From the NCBI GenBank assembly GCA_004380135.1, contig QXCR01000019.1, positions 62,001 through 126,000 on the forward strand: a stretch of 64,000 nucleotides of DNA, read 5' to 3'. The notes below the pieces were generated by a model. It saw only the letters and a list, made by a program, of their open reading frames with translations. It ran no database searches and had not been told where the DNA came from. Below, in pieces: positions 1 through 10,629 of this stretch. The DNA is from Stemphylium vesicarium. Its lineage: Eukaryota > Ascomycota > Dothideomycetes > Pleosporales > Pleosporaceae. Position 1 is the first letter of the stretch, and each line of letters opens with the position of its first letter. The translations under genes and the position numbers were made by a program.

Positions 1-68
1 CAAAGCAGGATGATGCAGATGAAGAAGGGAGTGAATTCATCAAAGGTAATTCTACTGCTCGTGAATAA
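1..68 (+). CDS. Possible 3' end of a gene cut by the left edge
   Basis: Reading from base 3, one frame gives about 20 acidic and polar residues (it begins KQDDADEEGSEF) before a TAA at 66-68. An acidic low-complexity tail is common at the end of fungal proteins, so this could be the last codons of a gene lying to the left. Nothing identifies a family and the stretch is too short to exclude chance. An AATAAA at 505-510 is too far away to be a convincing polyadenylation signal for it. Confidence 0.3.
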   Translation, partial: KQDDADEEGSEFIKGNSTARE

Positions 69-940
69 GGGAAGGGGGTTTTTTTCACTTTCTCGTCGCT
101 TTCTGATGGGTTCATCTCCTCAAACTATCACTCGGTCGAGCCGGATGATATCTTTGGTCGCTTTCGTATGACAGTTTCTCTACATCTGCTGGCAATGCCG
201 GTCTCTTCAATCTGCTGATCCATTCGGTCGGTTTCTCGATCTTTTCCCTTGCTGAGCCGAGCTTTGACTCGCCGGTCGATTTCACTCATGCCCTATGGTT
301 ACTGACCAGGCATGACAAGTATTCGAATGTGATGTGACTGGAATAAGCCCTTTGCCCCCATATCGTACGTTTCATTGGGCATACTGGAGGTGATTTATAT
401 TGGGTTATTTTGTGTCTAGACCATGTTATCATGGCATGAAGAATGCATTTTGCTCATGCCAGACATAGGAGTCGTCATGTGTGTAAAAATGCAAGCTGTT
501 CATCAATAAAAGTGGGGCACCTGCCACATGCAGCCTTGCCTCGCCCCGTGATCGTAACTTAAGCTTTCTCCGCCCTTTCTCCAGCAAGTGACCTACACTC
601 TTCTACTTGGCAAAAGCGTCGATCGGAAATTACGATGTGAACTATTTGAGCTCCATGAACTTCCTCTCAGGACTTTTTCGTCCGCTGCGAGATCTAGCCC
701 ATCGTGGCGTGTGGGACGATGACGTCGCCACTTTTAGCTCCGCCGCGCTTTTGGCACCCGCAAACAAGGCCAGCGTGCGCGAGGGCGAGGGCGAGGCCGT
801 TGGCTGATCCTACAGAACCTGCGATAGGCCACAGGAAGAGGCCATGCATTGAACCTCACTTACCTCAACATCACATCTCCTCACACTGATATCATTACAC
901 TATGCAGCACCCGAGCGACTGACCGAGGCCCAACGCCATC
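69..940. other. Intergenic, no gene supported
   Basis: Presumed upstream region of the GRAM-domain gene. It has T-rich and pyrimidine-rich tracts and a GC-rich GAGGGCGAGGGCGAG stretch near 780-797. Open frames here are short or start with non-ATG codons. No RNA gene or repeat was recognised. Confidence 0.5.
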
Positions 941-2961
941 ATGGATCTGGAGGAAGAGCTTGTCGAGATTGGCCAGGTGGGCGTTGGGCTCGAACGATCA
1001 CACATCACCAACGAAGGTCAGATTGAACTTCCAGAGAGGAATCACGAAAGCAGCGACTCCGACACTGCGACAGTACAAGATCCAGCAAATCATGTCCCAA
1101 CTGATGCCGGATCAACGACCCACAGAGTTTACAACAAGGTCAAACTCAAGAAACACATTGCTGGTATCAAACTTCGAAAGACCCTTCATATAGGAAGGCC
1201 TGTAGACGAGGATGAGGAATCGGCAACGAGATCGTTGGTCCTCGTTGATACTGCCGAGGTAAAGCAGTCAAAGTCGCGTCTCGACGATAAGTCGACCGCA
1301 TCCGAGAAGCATACTATAAAAGAAGTTTTCAACTGTCCTATCGACACGCTCAAACACAAGGGCTGGTGTCAGGGTAAGTCGGCTTGCGAACCGCCCGTCA
1401 TGGGGTACACATGGAGACTCGTCCGGCTACTGGTACCTCGGTATGCGCCGGAGTGTCGCGTCAAGCTCGTGTTCTGCAAATCTTCACGGCTGATTATTCC
1501 TTTCTAGGCAACCAAGAAGTGGCAGCCAAGGTCGCAGTATCGGAAATACCCCATGGACAAGAGGTCGACCTAGTGAACGCATATGCTGTCGTAGGCCAAG
1601 CGGAGACCCAAGAAGAAAGGCAACGAGCCGAGGAAGATCTCTCCGAGATGCTAAAACAGAGGCAGAGCACCTATTTAAGATGGTCTCTCGATAGACACGT
1701 CACGAAGATCAGGGTCTTGCCGCAGAACGCCATAGTAGCCAGGCCAAGATCAGACTTCGAACGCGAAAACAAGCATGGCGACACTTCCATGGAGTGGAGT
1801 GCTTACAGCGCACATTTGGCAGACTTTTATGCGCATAGGTACGGAAGACATTACATCGGCTACGGTTCTGAGCCGCCAGTGCCCTGCAAAGAGACCATCA
1901 TGCCAAGCGTCGAGCGCCTAATTGTCGCAACATGCCCCTTTCAGCAATCCATCATGACCACGCGGCGAATATATCGGTGGGAAAGGCCATCAGAAACTGG
2001 CAAATTCCTTCTTGTCTACGTCGTATTGTGGTATCTCAACCTCTTGTTACCCGGCGTCCTATCGGCTATGTTATACTTAGTCGCCGCACGTCGCTGGCAC
2101 ACGCAAACCATCGACGACCTACGCGAGGAAATTAGACAACGAGAAGATATACACAAGACGGCTTTTTCGCTCACAGACTTTATCGAAAAGCAAGGCGATG
2201 GCAATTGGGCCCACGATCTACTCCAAGAGCTTGGCCCGTGGCTCATGATACAACTCTCCGACCTGGCCAACTTTTTCGAAAGCGTGCGCAACTTTTACGA
2301 ATGGCGCGTACCTTTGCGAACAATCTCGGTCCTGATTGTAATTGCCTTGGCTATTCTATTCACGACATTTACGCCTTTATGGCTACTGGTCAAGATGTCG
2401 ACATTCAGCGCGGGGTTCGTATTCTTTGCTCTCTTTCCCATTTCGGCCAACTACCCCAAGTACCGCCTCCTCGTCTCGCCGTCGAAATGGCTATTTTGGA
2501 ACGTACCCACGCATGCCGAGTGGGCGATCAAATATATCCAAGCGGAAGGCTCTCGCGTAGTTGCTGAACACCAGCAATCATTCGAAACCGCGACATCATC
2601 CGCTAACTCCATCTCGTTCGGCAAGGGTCCCTCCCATCAAGACTGTGACTTTGCTTCCTACACCGCGCAATATCAGAAGAGCGCAGGGAACCTGGTCATC
2701 AGTGCAACAGGCCTGCGCTTCGTCTCCAAGCACGCGCGTCATGAGACGCACTTTGCGCTCCCGTATAGCCGTATCCACAATCTGGAGAAGCAGGATAGAC
2801 ATGTAGAGAAGATGATGAAGATACTAAAGGAATGCGAAAAAGACCTCCGAATGGTAGATTGCGACGGCAGGGAATGGGTGCTGAGGGATGTGGAGAGGAG
2901 AAACGAGGCGTTTAGTCAGATTGTGGGGTTCAGTCAGACGGCGTGGCAGGTAGTTTGGTAG
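941..2961 (+). CDS. GRAM-domain membrane protein, DUF3292-like
   Basis: Model join(941..1373,1508..2961), 628 residues. The intron is GTAAGT...TTCTAG in phase 1 and its removal joins two long frames through a Gly codon. The N-terminal 145 residues are polar, with a conserved-looking KLKKHIAGIKLRKTLHIGRP block. Hydrophobic segments lie at about 311-335 and 416-458. A GRAM-like lipid-binding fold follows at about 527-600 (NLVISATGLRFVS, then an HFALPYSRI strand). The order of polar N-terminus, central membrane segments and C-terminal GRAM agrees with my memory of the fungal DUF3292 family, whose function is unknown. GRAM domains bind phosphoinositides and often sit at membrane contact sites; a role there is inference. 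The gene is convergent with the next one, 96 bp away. Confidence 0.8.
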
Positions 2962-3057
2962 ATTTGAATCAGTCTAATGGGCTTCAAGAGCTCCAGACAC
3001 TGAATTTTTAACGAATTCGTACCCACGCGCACTCCTCACTAACCGACATGTCACTTC

Positions 3058-5427
3058 TCAAGGCCCCAAATTCTCAATGACCAACCAAACCAACTTATCC
3101 TGCTTGCCTGCCATATCAGTATCAGCCTCACCACCAGCTCTATCCCTCTTAAACTTCCTCGTCTCGTTTCTAATCGCCCTCCACTCGCTTCTCGCATCCC
3201 GCCACTCCTTCCTCGCAGCCACCTTCTCCTTCCGCAGTACCTTTCTCTTCTCCTTGTACACCTTCTTCTCCTCCTTCCACTCTTTACTCTTTTTAGGCTT
3301 ATTTTTCCCTTTACCCTTACCTTTGCTGCCATCGGAAGGAGAGGAGAGAGAAGCGCGTAGCTCCCTCTTGCGCTGCCGATGCGCCTCCTTCAGCTCACGA
3401 CTACGTCTCTTGACGTCACGCCTAGCAGCGCGTTTAGCCTGTTTGATGGCGAGTTTATTGTCTAGCATCTGTTTACTTTGCTGAGCCTTTTCAATAGCGA
3501 AGGCGCGATCGCGGGAGATTTCTTCGGGTGTCTTTTTGCCGAGGGTGGTGGATGCGGTGGCCGCTTCTTCAATGGAGCGTATGCGTGCGGCGAGCATTGC
3601 ATCGGTGTCTGGGCGGTCTTCATCGTCGGAGTCGGAATCGCTGTCAGAGTCGGTGTCGGAGCTGTCGGAGGATATGGATGATGCATCGTCATCGTGGTTG
3701 GGCACGTCTTTCTCCTTCATCTTGCCCTTTTCCGTGTACGCGGGTGCGTAGTCAGATTGAATTTTGTGGTCGCCTGGCACGAAGCCAGTTTCCTGACCAA
3801 CTGGAGGCTCGTAGGATGGCGGCAGATCGTCGTTTGGTTGCGAGTAAGATGGACCAGGGGTGCCTCGCTGCTGCGAACTACTGCCGTTCGTCCTGCGCTC
3901 GACATTCATGCCGAATCTGTTTGCACGCTGGCCAAATTGCATGCCCCAGTCTCCCATCATCTTTCCAAATTCCTCGCCAATCTTGCCGAGCTCCTTTCCT
4001 ACTTCGGCCCATTCTTTGCCGATGGAGTAGTCTCCGTGTTGTGAAGGTCCGGAGGCGCCACAGCGTCCTCGACCACGCCTGCCAAATGGACCGTTGCCGG
4101 CGGCTCCGAAGGGTCCTCGACCACGGCATCCAAATGGACCGTTGCCAGGTGCGCCAAAAGGTCCATTTCCGGGCGCCCCGAATGGCGACCAATTTTCACT
4201 TCCTTGCGATCCGGAAGACTGAATGTCTCCAGGACCAGTTTGTTCTGAGGTTGTAGGAATTGAATGTGGTGGATCGTCATACGCATCCGCAGACTTTGCA
4301 CCCATGTTTCCTGATACGGTAAAGTGCCCAGTATCAGACGCAGGTATTCGGCCAGAGAAACGCTCGCCCATCTCATGCAGTCTGTACATGTGCTCACTTG
4401 GCGCTGGAAGCTTCTCGGTGTTTAAAGGTTCGATCCACGGGGTCAGTCTTCTTGCGCGAGAGGCAGCAGATATGGGTTGTTCCAAGAGACTAGCAGCAAC
4501 TGAAGCCCGTTGTCCGGGTCCTGAAGGAATAGGTAAAGTCGCGAGAATCTCTGCTTCACTGCGGAATGACACCCTCAGGCCCCGCGGAGCAAAAAAGGCT
4601 TCGTTGGCTCCCCTGATGTACTCATAAACGATGCCAGAAGATATGTTTCCATCAAGTGACTCTTGTAACAGGTCAGTGGCCGTTGTGTTGGTCGCTCTGA
4701 GCAATACGTTTAGGCCGCGCAAGAAGTTCAAGAACTCATCCGAACTAACGGAATGCCCATGCAGCGTTTGAGTGTATGCACACAGAAACTGCTCATGTTC
4801 CCCAGCAGGACGTTCGGATCCGCCTTCATCAGGGATAGCAATGATTCGATTCAGATGAGGTGCGTACTGCGCATCAGCACCAGGCTCATGACGAGTGAAC
4901 TCCAAGGCCTGACTGAGCATCGCGGAAGCGAGGTCAGACGTCGTTCGGGATGGGTCGAACTCGCTCCGCATACGTCCAACTGGAATGCTCTCGCTGGAAC
5001 TGACATGCTGGACAGGAACACTAGTGGCCTTGTCGTTGGTATGATTTGCATAATCTGGAGCCTGTTCCTGCTCACTCGCGGGGTCGATCTCTTCTCCTCT
5101 AATCCTGTACTCCCATACTTCAGGTTGGTTTGGCCCTTCGCTCTGAGTGATGCGATGAGCTTCGATCTGGTTGGGGTCTATAGGCGCAATGCCGTGGCGC
5201 ACATCGTGGACAGCCTGGTGCCTTGCGTCATCGTACGAAGGTGGCAAATCATCATATTTGGGACCTCCAGGGCTGTGGATCGGCGTCGGCTCATATTCGT
5301 TATCAGATGAATCTGCGACTGAGGTTGCGCTTGGCGTGAATGCGACGTTCGACTGCGATGATACGGATGGAGCCGACGGCCGCGAGCTGAAGTTTGGGTC
5401 TGCGGGGTATGAAGGTGGCCCAGCCAT
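3058..5427 (-). CDS. Large disordered PPxY-rich hypothetical protein
   Basis: A single uninterrupted frame of 789 residues starting at ATG 5427. I do not recognise a named family. Three PPSY motifs at about residues 4-7, 62-65 and 536-539 match the PPxY ligand of WW domains. Residues about 230-290 contain FLNFLRGLN and, later, an AN..FFAPRGL block; the same pairing occurs in a widespread fungal family of small soluble proteins, so this may be a shared domain. Residues 413-452 are GPFGAPGN-type tandem repeats. An SD-rich acidic run lies at about 586-605, followed by a very basic, probably helical C-terminus (about 635-765). The layout suggests a scaffold or adaptor, possibly ubiquitinated through an Rsp5-type ligase. 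No signal peptide or membrane segment is seen. Confidence 0.7.
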   Translation of the reverse strand: MAGPPSYPADPNFSSRPSAPSVSSQSNVAFTPSATSVADSSDNEYEPTPIHSPGGPKYDDLPPSYDDARHQAVHDVRHGIAPIDPNQIEAHRITQSEGPNQPEVWEYRIRGEEIDPASEQEQAPDYANHTNDKATSVPVQHVSSSESIPVGRMRSEFDPSRTTSDLASAMLSQALEFTRHEPGADAQYAPHLNRIIAIPDEGGSERPAGEHEQFLCAYTQTLHGHSVSSDEFLNFLRGLNVLLRATNTTATDLLQESLDGNISSGIVYEYIRGANEAFFAPRGLRVSFRSEAEILATLPIPSGPGQRASVAASLLEQPISAASRARRLTPWIEPLNTEKLPAPSEHMYRLHEMGERFSGRIPASDTGHFTVSGNMGAKSADAYDDPPHSIPTTSEQTGPGDIQSSGSQGSENWSPFGAPGNGPFGAPGNGPFGCRGRGPFGAAGNGPFGRRGRGRCGASGPSQHGDYSIGKEWAEVGKELGKIGEEFGKMMGDWGMQFGQRANRFGMNVERRTNGSSSQQRGTPGPSYSQPNDDLPPSYEPPVGQETGFVPGDHKIQSDYAPAYTEKGKMKEKDVPNHDDDASSISSDSSDTDSDSDSDSDDEDRPDTDAMLAARIRSIEEAATASTTLGKKTPEEISRDRAFAIEKAQQSKQMLDNKLAIKQAKRAARRDVKRRSRELKEAHRQRKRELRASLSSPSDGSKGKGKGKNKPKKSKEWKEEKKVYKEKRKVLRKEKVAARKEWRDARSEWRAIRNETRKFKRDRAGGEADTDMAGKQDKLVWLVIENLGP
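4072..4191 (-). repeat. Coding tandem repeat encoding GPFGAPGN-like units
   Basis: Within the PPxY-rich gene, a DNA unit of about 54 bp containing TCCTCGACCACG and CCAAATGGACCGTTGCC (plus-strand reading) recurs with a few changes. It encodes alternating GPFGAPGN and GPFGxRGRG units. Such in-frame minisatellites in fungal genes often vary in copy number between strains. Confidence 0.75.
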
Positions 5428-6207
5428 GATGTCACGGGAAGAGGTCTCGCTACCGTATTAATGGAGTAAAGCTCCCCACGAAACAAGGGCAGCGAAGGTG
5501 AAGGTTGGAAGTGAAGAAGCAGACGTCGTAAGCTTATGTCTATGGTGTACGCTTGAGCTCGGTAAGCCGTGGACAGCTGAACGATGGCTGCCTTGGGGAT
5601 GACAAGGTAAGGACCCAATCACAATTCCGAAGTTGCAGGTTTTCCCCAGCTTCAGCAGCCGATTAGCCAGGTAAAGCAATGTGTTGGGAGTGTCTTGTGA
5701 AGACCAGGCCACAAAAGCATGCGCAGCAGCACACCTCCTTCTTTGAGGTGGGCTGTGGAGCGGGGCAACGCCACACCTCGCGTTGATCCGTCATTGTGGC
5801 GGTGTAGCTAGGAGGACGTTACATTCTATCGCAAGGCATGCCTGATTGAGACAATGAGATGACGCCTACAATCCTCAAGGTGCGACTCTTTGCCTGCCAG
5901 AGTGCACGAGAAGTAGAGATGACTGCCGCGTCGTCTTGAGGTTACTCGGCGCTACACAAGCGGGTCTAAGCACAGGTTATTCCCGCCATCCGGCTCGGCT
6001 AGCCCAATTGATTACCGTGAGACCCACACGTGCTATCCAAGACGGTCTCACCATTCAGGCGTCCAAGAAACGTGGCTTTCGGACCTTTTCCCAAGCGACT
6101 CGATTATGTCGGACTCCGCCATAACTACTATATCCTAGTGAGGCTGTACGCGGTGGGACCACGTAGCAGGTACAAGGAGGCCACGACGCCGCTAGAATAT
6201 CGGCGTC
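5428..6207. other. Divergent promoter region
   Basis: 780 bp between the minus-strand PPxY gene and the plus-strand flavin monooxygenase, so it should hold both promoters. No convincing TATA box, repeat or RNA gene was found. Open frames here are short shadows. Confidence 0.5.
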
Positions 6208-7881
6208 ATGACTGAGAATATCACTGTGGCTGTCATAGGTCTAGGTGAGAGACTTCTTGACTGACTGCAGCAGAAGAGAACTGACTCATGGAGCTGATCA
6301 GGACCTGGCGGACTTGTAGCACTAAAGAATCTGCGAGAAGAAGGATTCAACGCCACGGGATTCGATCGCAACAGCTACGTTGGCGGATTATGGCAGTACT
6401 CAGCCCAAGCGCAGACTTCGGTCATGGAGACGACGGTGGTAAATATCTCAAAGGAGAGGGCTTGCTTTACGGACTTTCCGTTTCCAGACGATGTGCCGTC
6501 ACACCCTACGGCCGCAGAGGTGCAGCAGTATTTGGTCGCATATATGAAGCATTTCGAGCTTGAAGCGCATGTTCGACTTGATACTTCGATCCATCAACTT
6601 ACGTTTGATGAAGAGCGACACAAGTGGACGTTCGAGATGGAAGGTGAGGGTGCACAGTACTTTGACAAAGTGGTTGTAGCAACTGGCGGCATGGTAGGCA
6701 AGGCAAACATGCCGAAAATTGAGGGCGTGGAAAAGTTCAGAGGGACCAGTATACACTCGCAGGCCTTCAAGAGACCAAAAGACTATGAAGGAAAGAGAGT
6801 CATGGTCGTCGGGTTCAGCAACAGCGCGGCAGATACGGCAACCCAACTAGTTGGCGTTGCAGACAAAGTCTACATGGCGCATCGTCATGGAGCGAGAATT
6901 GTGGGTTCTTCTAGTCATTCGAAGGTTTTGTGCTCATGACAACAGCTCCCCCGACGCATCGACGGCGTTCCGATAGATCACACTCATAGTCTACGTCTCT
7001 TCACCATTCAAAGTCTCATCATCAGATACTTCCCCAAGCTTGGCGAGAAGTTATTCGACAACTTCATTAAGAGAATGCAGAACAAGAGTTTCACTATCCA
7101 ACCACAATGGTGCCCGGAGCCGGCTGGCAAAGTACCTCTGGTATCCGACAAGCTAGTTCCTTGTTTAGAAGACGGCAGCATATTGTCGGTCGCAGGGATA
7201 AAACGCATTCTTTCCAACACCAGAGTGGAACTTCAAGACGGAACAAGCGTTGATGTCGACGTCATAATCTGGTGTACAGGATACAAATGCGACTTTAGCA
7301 TGATTGACACGCAACTCGACCCTACATGCTATCCCAAACCATGGCTGGATGCCCCGGGATCGAATGGCAAACCGCTCTTCCGACTCTATCATAACATCTT
7401 CTCGGTAAAGAAGCCAGATAGCTTGGCTTTTCTGGGCAACGTACACATTACGCTGAGCGGGTTCCAGATCTTCGACATGGCGTCCATGGCATTGGCGCAG
7501 GTGTGGGCCGAGAAATCTCTTCTCCCTTCTCTCCCAGCTATGAATGCCATGGTGGATAAGCACCACGAATGGCTCGCTGATCAAGCGAAGCGCAATTCAA
7601 ATGTCTCACCAGGGCAGTGCGATGCAGGGGCGTGGGTTAGCGCCATGGACCACCTCGCTGGAACAGGAGTGAATGAGTATCTGGGATACGGATTAAAGGG
7701 GTGGTTGTTCTGGCTTTGCAATATAAAGTTGTGCAACGTGTTGATGGGAGGTATCTGGAGTCCGCACATTCACCGCGTGTTTGAGGGGAAGAGAAAGCAG
7801 TGGGACGGTGCTAAAGAGGCCATTATTAAGGTCAACGAACGGGTTAGTGAGATGAAGAAGGCAAAAAGAAAGGATGCCTGA
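6208..7881 (+). CDS. Flavin-dependent monooxygenase (FMO family)
   Basis: Model join(6208..6244,6302..6900,6946..7881), 523 residues. The tiny first exon is required: the splice at 6244/6302 completes the FAD-binding glycine motif GLGPGG at residues 11-16. The second intron is phase 0 and joins HRHGARI to LPRRIDG. Diagnostic features are the FMO fingerprint FxGxxxHxxxF at residues 158-168, a second nucleotide-binding motif GFSNSAAD at about 183-190 for NADPH, and a CTGY motif near the C-terminal third. Enzymes of this family oxygenate nitrogen or sulfur atoms of small molecules using FAD, NADPH and O2. The substrate cannot be read from sequence. The length matches fungal FMO-like enzymes of about 500-550 residues. 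The GFA-fold gene lies 540 bp downstream on the same strand, without other evidence of a shared pathway. Confidence 0.88.
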
Positions 7882-8420
7882 GAGGGTTGCATGCTTGAGT
7901 GCTATGGCAAGGCTTGCGATGTCGTCGTGTTTCGCGAAGGTGCTAGGCCGTGCTCGAATGTTCCTTCCTCGTGAGCTTCCCCACCCATGACGCGATGCGC
8001 CATCACCGCAGTCACGAGCTTCACTTTTGACCACGCAGTAGGAACGCAGCATAATCTATTTGATATAGAGTCATATGTAGACTCCAGGCACTGTCTTCGA
8101 CTCCCTCGACGGATATATTGCTACTTTTTGTATTTGCCAGGGATATCCAGGTGGCCATTTCACAAGGTGAAATCTGACCAATCGCAGCACGGACCGCTGA
8201 GCAACAGTCGGGGAAGGCGCAACGGGCATCTCAATCTCATTTCGATTTCTTTCCACGCGAAACTCCCGCAAACATTGAAAGACACGCTCAAGCCCTGGTA
8301 GAGAGAACGAGGCTCATTGCCTGTCATCTGTCATCGAACCCGAGACACGACCGACGAAATACAAACCACGACCCATTGAATCGCGGGCTCCGGAAACCCC
8401 CCCCCACGACGACTGCGGCA
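7882..8420. other. Intergenic, with poly-C run before the GFA gene
   Basis: About 540 bp. It holds the 3' end of the monooxygenase gene and the promoter of the next gene. A run of about ten C lies near 8398-8405, just before the start codon. No RNA gene was recognised. Confidence 0.5.
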
Positions 8421-9193
8421 ATGGCAACCCAGACACTGCATGGTTCCTGCGCCTGCGGACGAAACCGCTATGTCATTGAGATACCGTCGCAGCAAGTGCA
8501 GCAGGCCGAGTTGAGATATGACAATACTTCGGCGTCGCGTAAGTGCAACCCGAGTGCGCCCAACACGGTGCCGTCACTAACAAACCATCAACAGGACACC
8601 ACTCGGCAAATCCCCTCACCCTTTGGCTGCGCGTGCCCCTACCATGGTACACGTCGGCGACGTTTGCCCAGTTCCCCGACGAGACACGCATGAGCATCAA
8701 GCGCAGCTTCGTATCGCCTTACACAGCCAACACGCGCCGTCAGTTCTGCGGATACTGCGGTACACAACTCTCGTCATGGAATGAGCGGTCACGGGACGAG
8801 GCCGAGCACATTTCCCTCACAGTCGGCAGCTTGCTGGACGAGGACCAGGAGCTGCTGGGTGACCTTGGCTTCCTGCCCAGCAGCAGCAGCGAGAGCAGCG
8901 ACGACGAGGTGGGTGCCGCTGGCCCCTCACGGTCAAACCCATCGCGCACCGTCGCTCGCCCGGGTCCGCTGTCTCGAGGCGCGCCCTGGTTTGAGGAGAT
9001 TGTACGAAACACTCGTCTTGGACGCTTCAAGCAGCAGCGCGGCGGACACACAGACAGCGGCGTGCACGTCGAGTGGGAGGTCACCGAGTGGACAGAAGCC
9101 GACGAGGCCGACGACGAGGGCAGCGCCACGCCCAGCAAGCGAAAGATTGGCGACATCGACGACGCCGAAGACACGGAGATGCGCAGCGCTTAA
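8421..9193 (+). CDS. GFA/CENP-V-fold protein, reduced zinc sites
   Basis: Model join(8421..8538,8595..9193), 238 residues. The intron is GTAAGT...ACAG in phase 1. The N-terminus has the GSCACGRNRY motif (Cys10 and Cys12). After the splice comes a region with PLTLWLRVPL and then FCGYCGT, the CxxC typical of the GFA (glutathione-dependent formaldehyde-activating enzyme/CENP-V) fold. The middle CxxC seen in standard GFA proteins is not visible, so one zinc site appears reduced. The C-terminal 90 residues are acidic and disordered and end in a KRK-containing tail that could be a nuclear signal. Enzymatic formaldehyde activation is not assured for such divergent members. An in-frame ATG at 8376 is an alternative start; 8421 fits the family better because the GFA motif follows at once. 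Confidence 0.8.
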
Positions 9194-10629
9194 ACACGTC
9201 GCCTTCTGCTTTTGATACGCGATATGACATGGCACGTGGAATGTCACTAGAATTGGAATCGCTCACGCTTGACGGGACGAGACTACGGTAATCATCCGTC
9301 CTCTGGCAGGGCGACATGGGCTTGGAGTTGCAGGTGCGTTTACTTTGTGTACAGTATCTAGGAAGACCGCATGGTGCATCTTACTACGCCTTTTTCGCAG
9401 CATGCTCCGGATGCAGGTGCAGAAATCTATTTTCTTTTTCCTTGGTATATGCGTAATTTCCATCCTTCCTCACGTTCCCCTTCATTCAGTGCTTGCGCCC
9501 ACGACCGTTGCATTGGGATTTGTGGTTAAGAGAAGCCAATCGATTCCATTAGAGCCCAAAGGACGCGTGGGGGGGATAGTGCGCATGTCTCTCTTAGCGC
9601 ATAGCGGCTCGCAAGCCCCCGTCTTCCGTCCACCCTCCAACACCACCGTGGACCGCAGTGTGGGGACGATGGATACTCTTTGAAGGCTTTTCTGCAAAAT
9701 ATGCATACTCTGACAGTCCCGCATCGCCGTAGAGCGGTGATTGCATGACTCGGCTTCACAATCGCATCGATACAGTCACTTATCTCGCCTTACGCCACTG
9801 TGTTACTCGAAAAGTCTCCGCATCCAAAACGGCTTTCGCGTATCTTCCCGGTAGTCAGCAGAGGACCCGCTCATTGGTTCCCACATGGCCTGTACCTGCA
9901 ACACTCACTGGGATCTATTATCTCGCCCTGGCACCACCTTGGCATGGTTCGGTTCCTTATCAGTCCCAAGCAACATAACATGATTAGTCTCGCCAGCCCG
10001 CCTGGCCCATCCGCCTCCACGGTGCCATTGCGGAGATGGCTGTTTCTGTGCCTACACCTCGGGTACGCCCCTGACCTGGTCGCTTGCTGCCATTCGATTC
10101 CACCGTGTACAGGCATGTACTGGCCCATATACGCAATGCTTCTGGCTGCTATCTCCGATTTGTCGCTTAGCACACGTACTTACGTGAAGCCGACATGCCT
10201 TGTTGACATGGCGTAGATAGAGGCGTCCGAAGCCGCCCTCTCAAGGTAATGGACACTGTTAAGTAGCAAGACGAGTACGTCTTTGCTTTTGCTCTTGTAC
10301 TGCCCTCTCCGCCCTCTCCGCCCCCGGGACCCCGGATACCGCTTTCCTCGTCTTATACGCCTTCCTCTTTTCTTATCTCTGCAGGAACGTTTTGCGTGGC
10401 TGACGTGCAGGGCCGGTTTAGTCTGCGATTGATCGATATTTTACGCATTCTGTTCATCCTGGGTCGATCGACAGTTCCACCTCTCTTGAGTCTGCATCGC
10501 AAAAGTCTTGACGTCGTACGCAGTCCTTGTCTCATCTACATTTTACAACGTCAGCACTACTCGGGCAATCAAATACCCACGATATTACAGTGCCTATCGC
10601 ACTGCGAATACTTTCCACCGATCCTCACC
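9194..10629. other. Intergenic, CT-rich permease promoter
   Basis: 1.4 kb. The segment just before the permease is strongly pyrimidine-rich, with a repeated GCCCTCTCC at 10302-10320 followed by a C-rich run; CT tracts are usual upstream of fungal start sites. Upstream of that I see only short unsupported frames. Confidence 0.5.

Noticed and set aside
607..807. Open frame of 66 codons upstream of the GRAM gene
   Set aside because: It starts with TTG, has no domain, and its low-complexity EGEGEA end reflects a GC-rich repeat.
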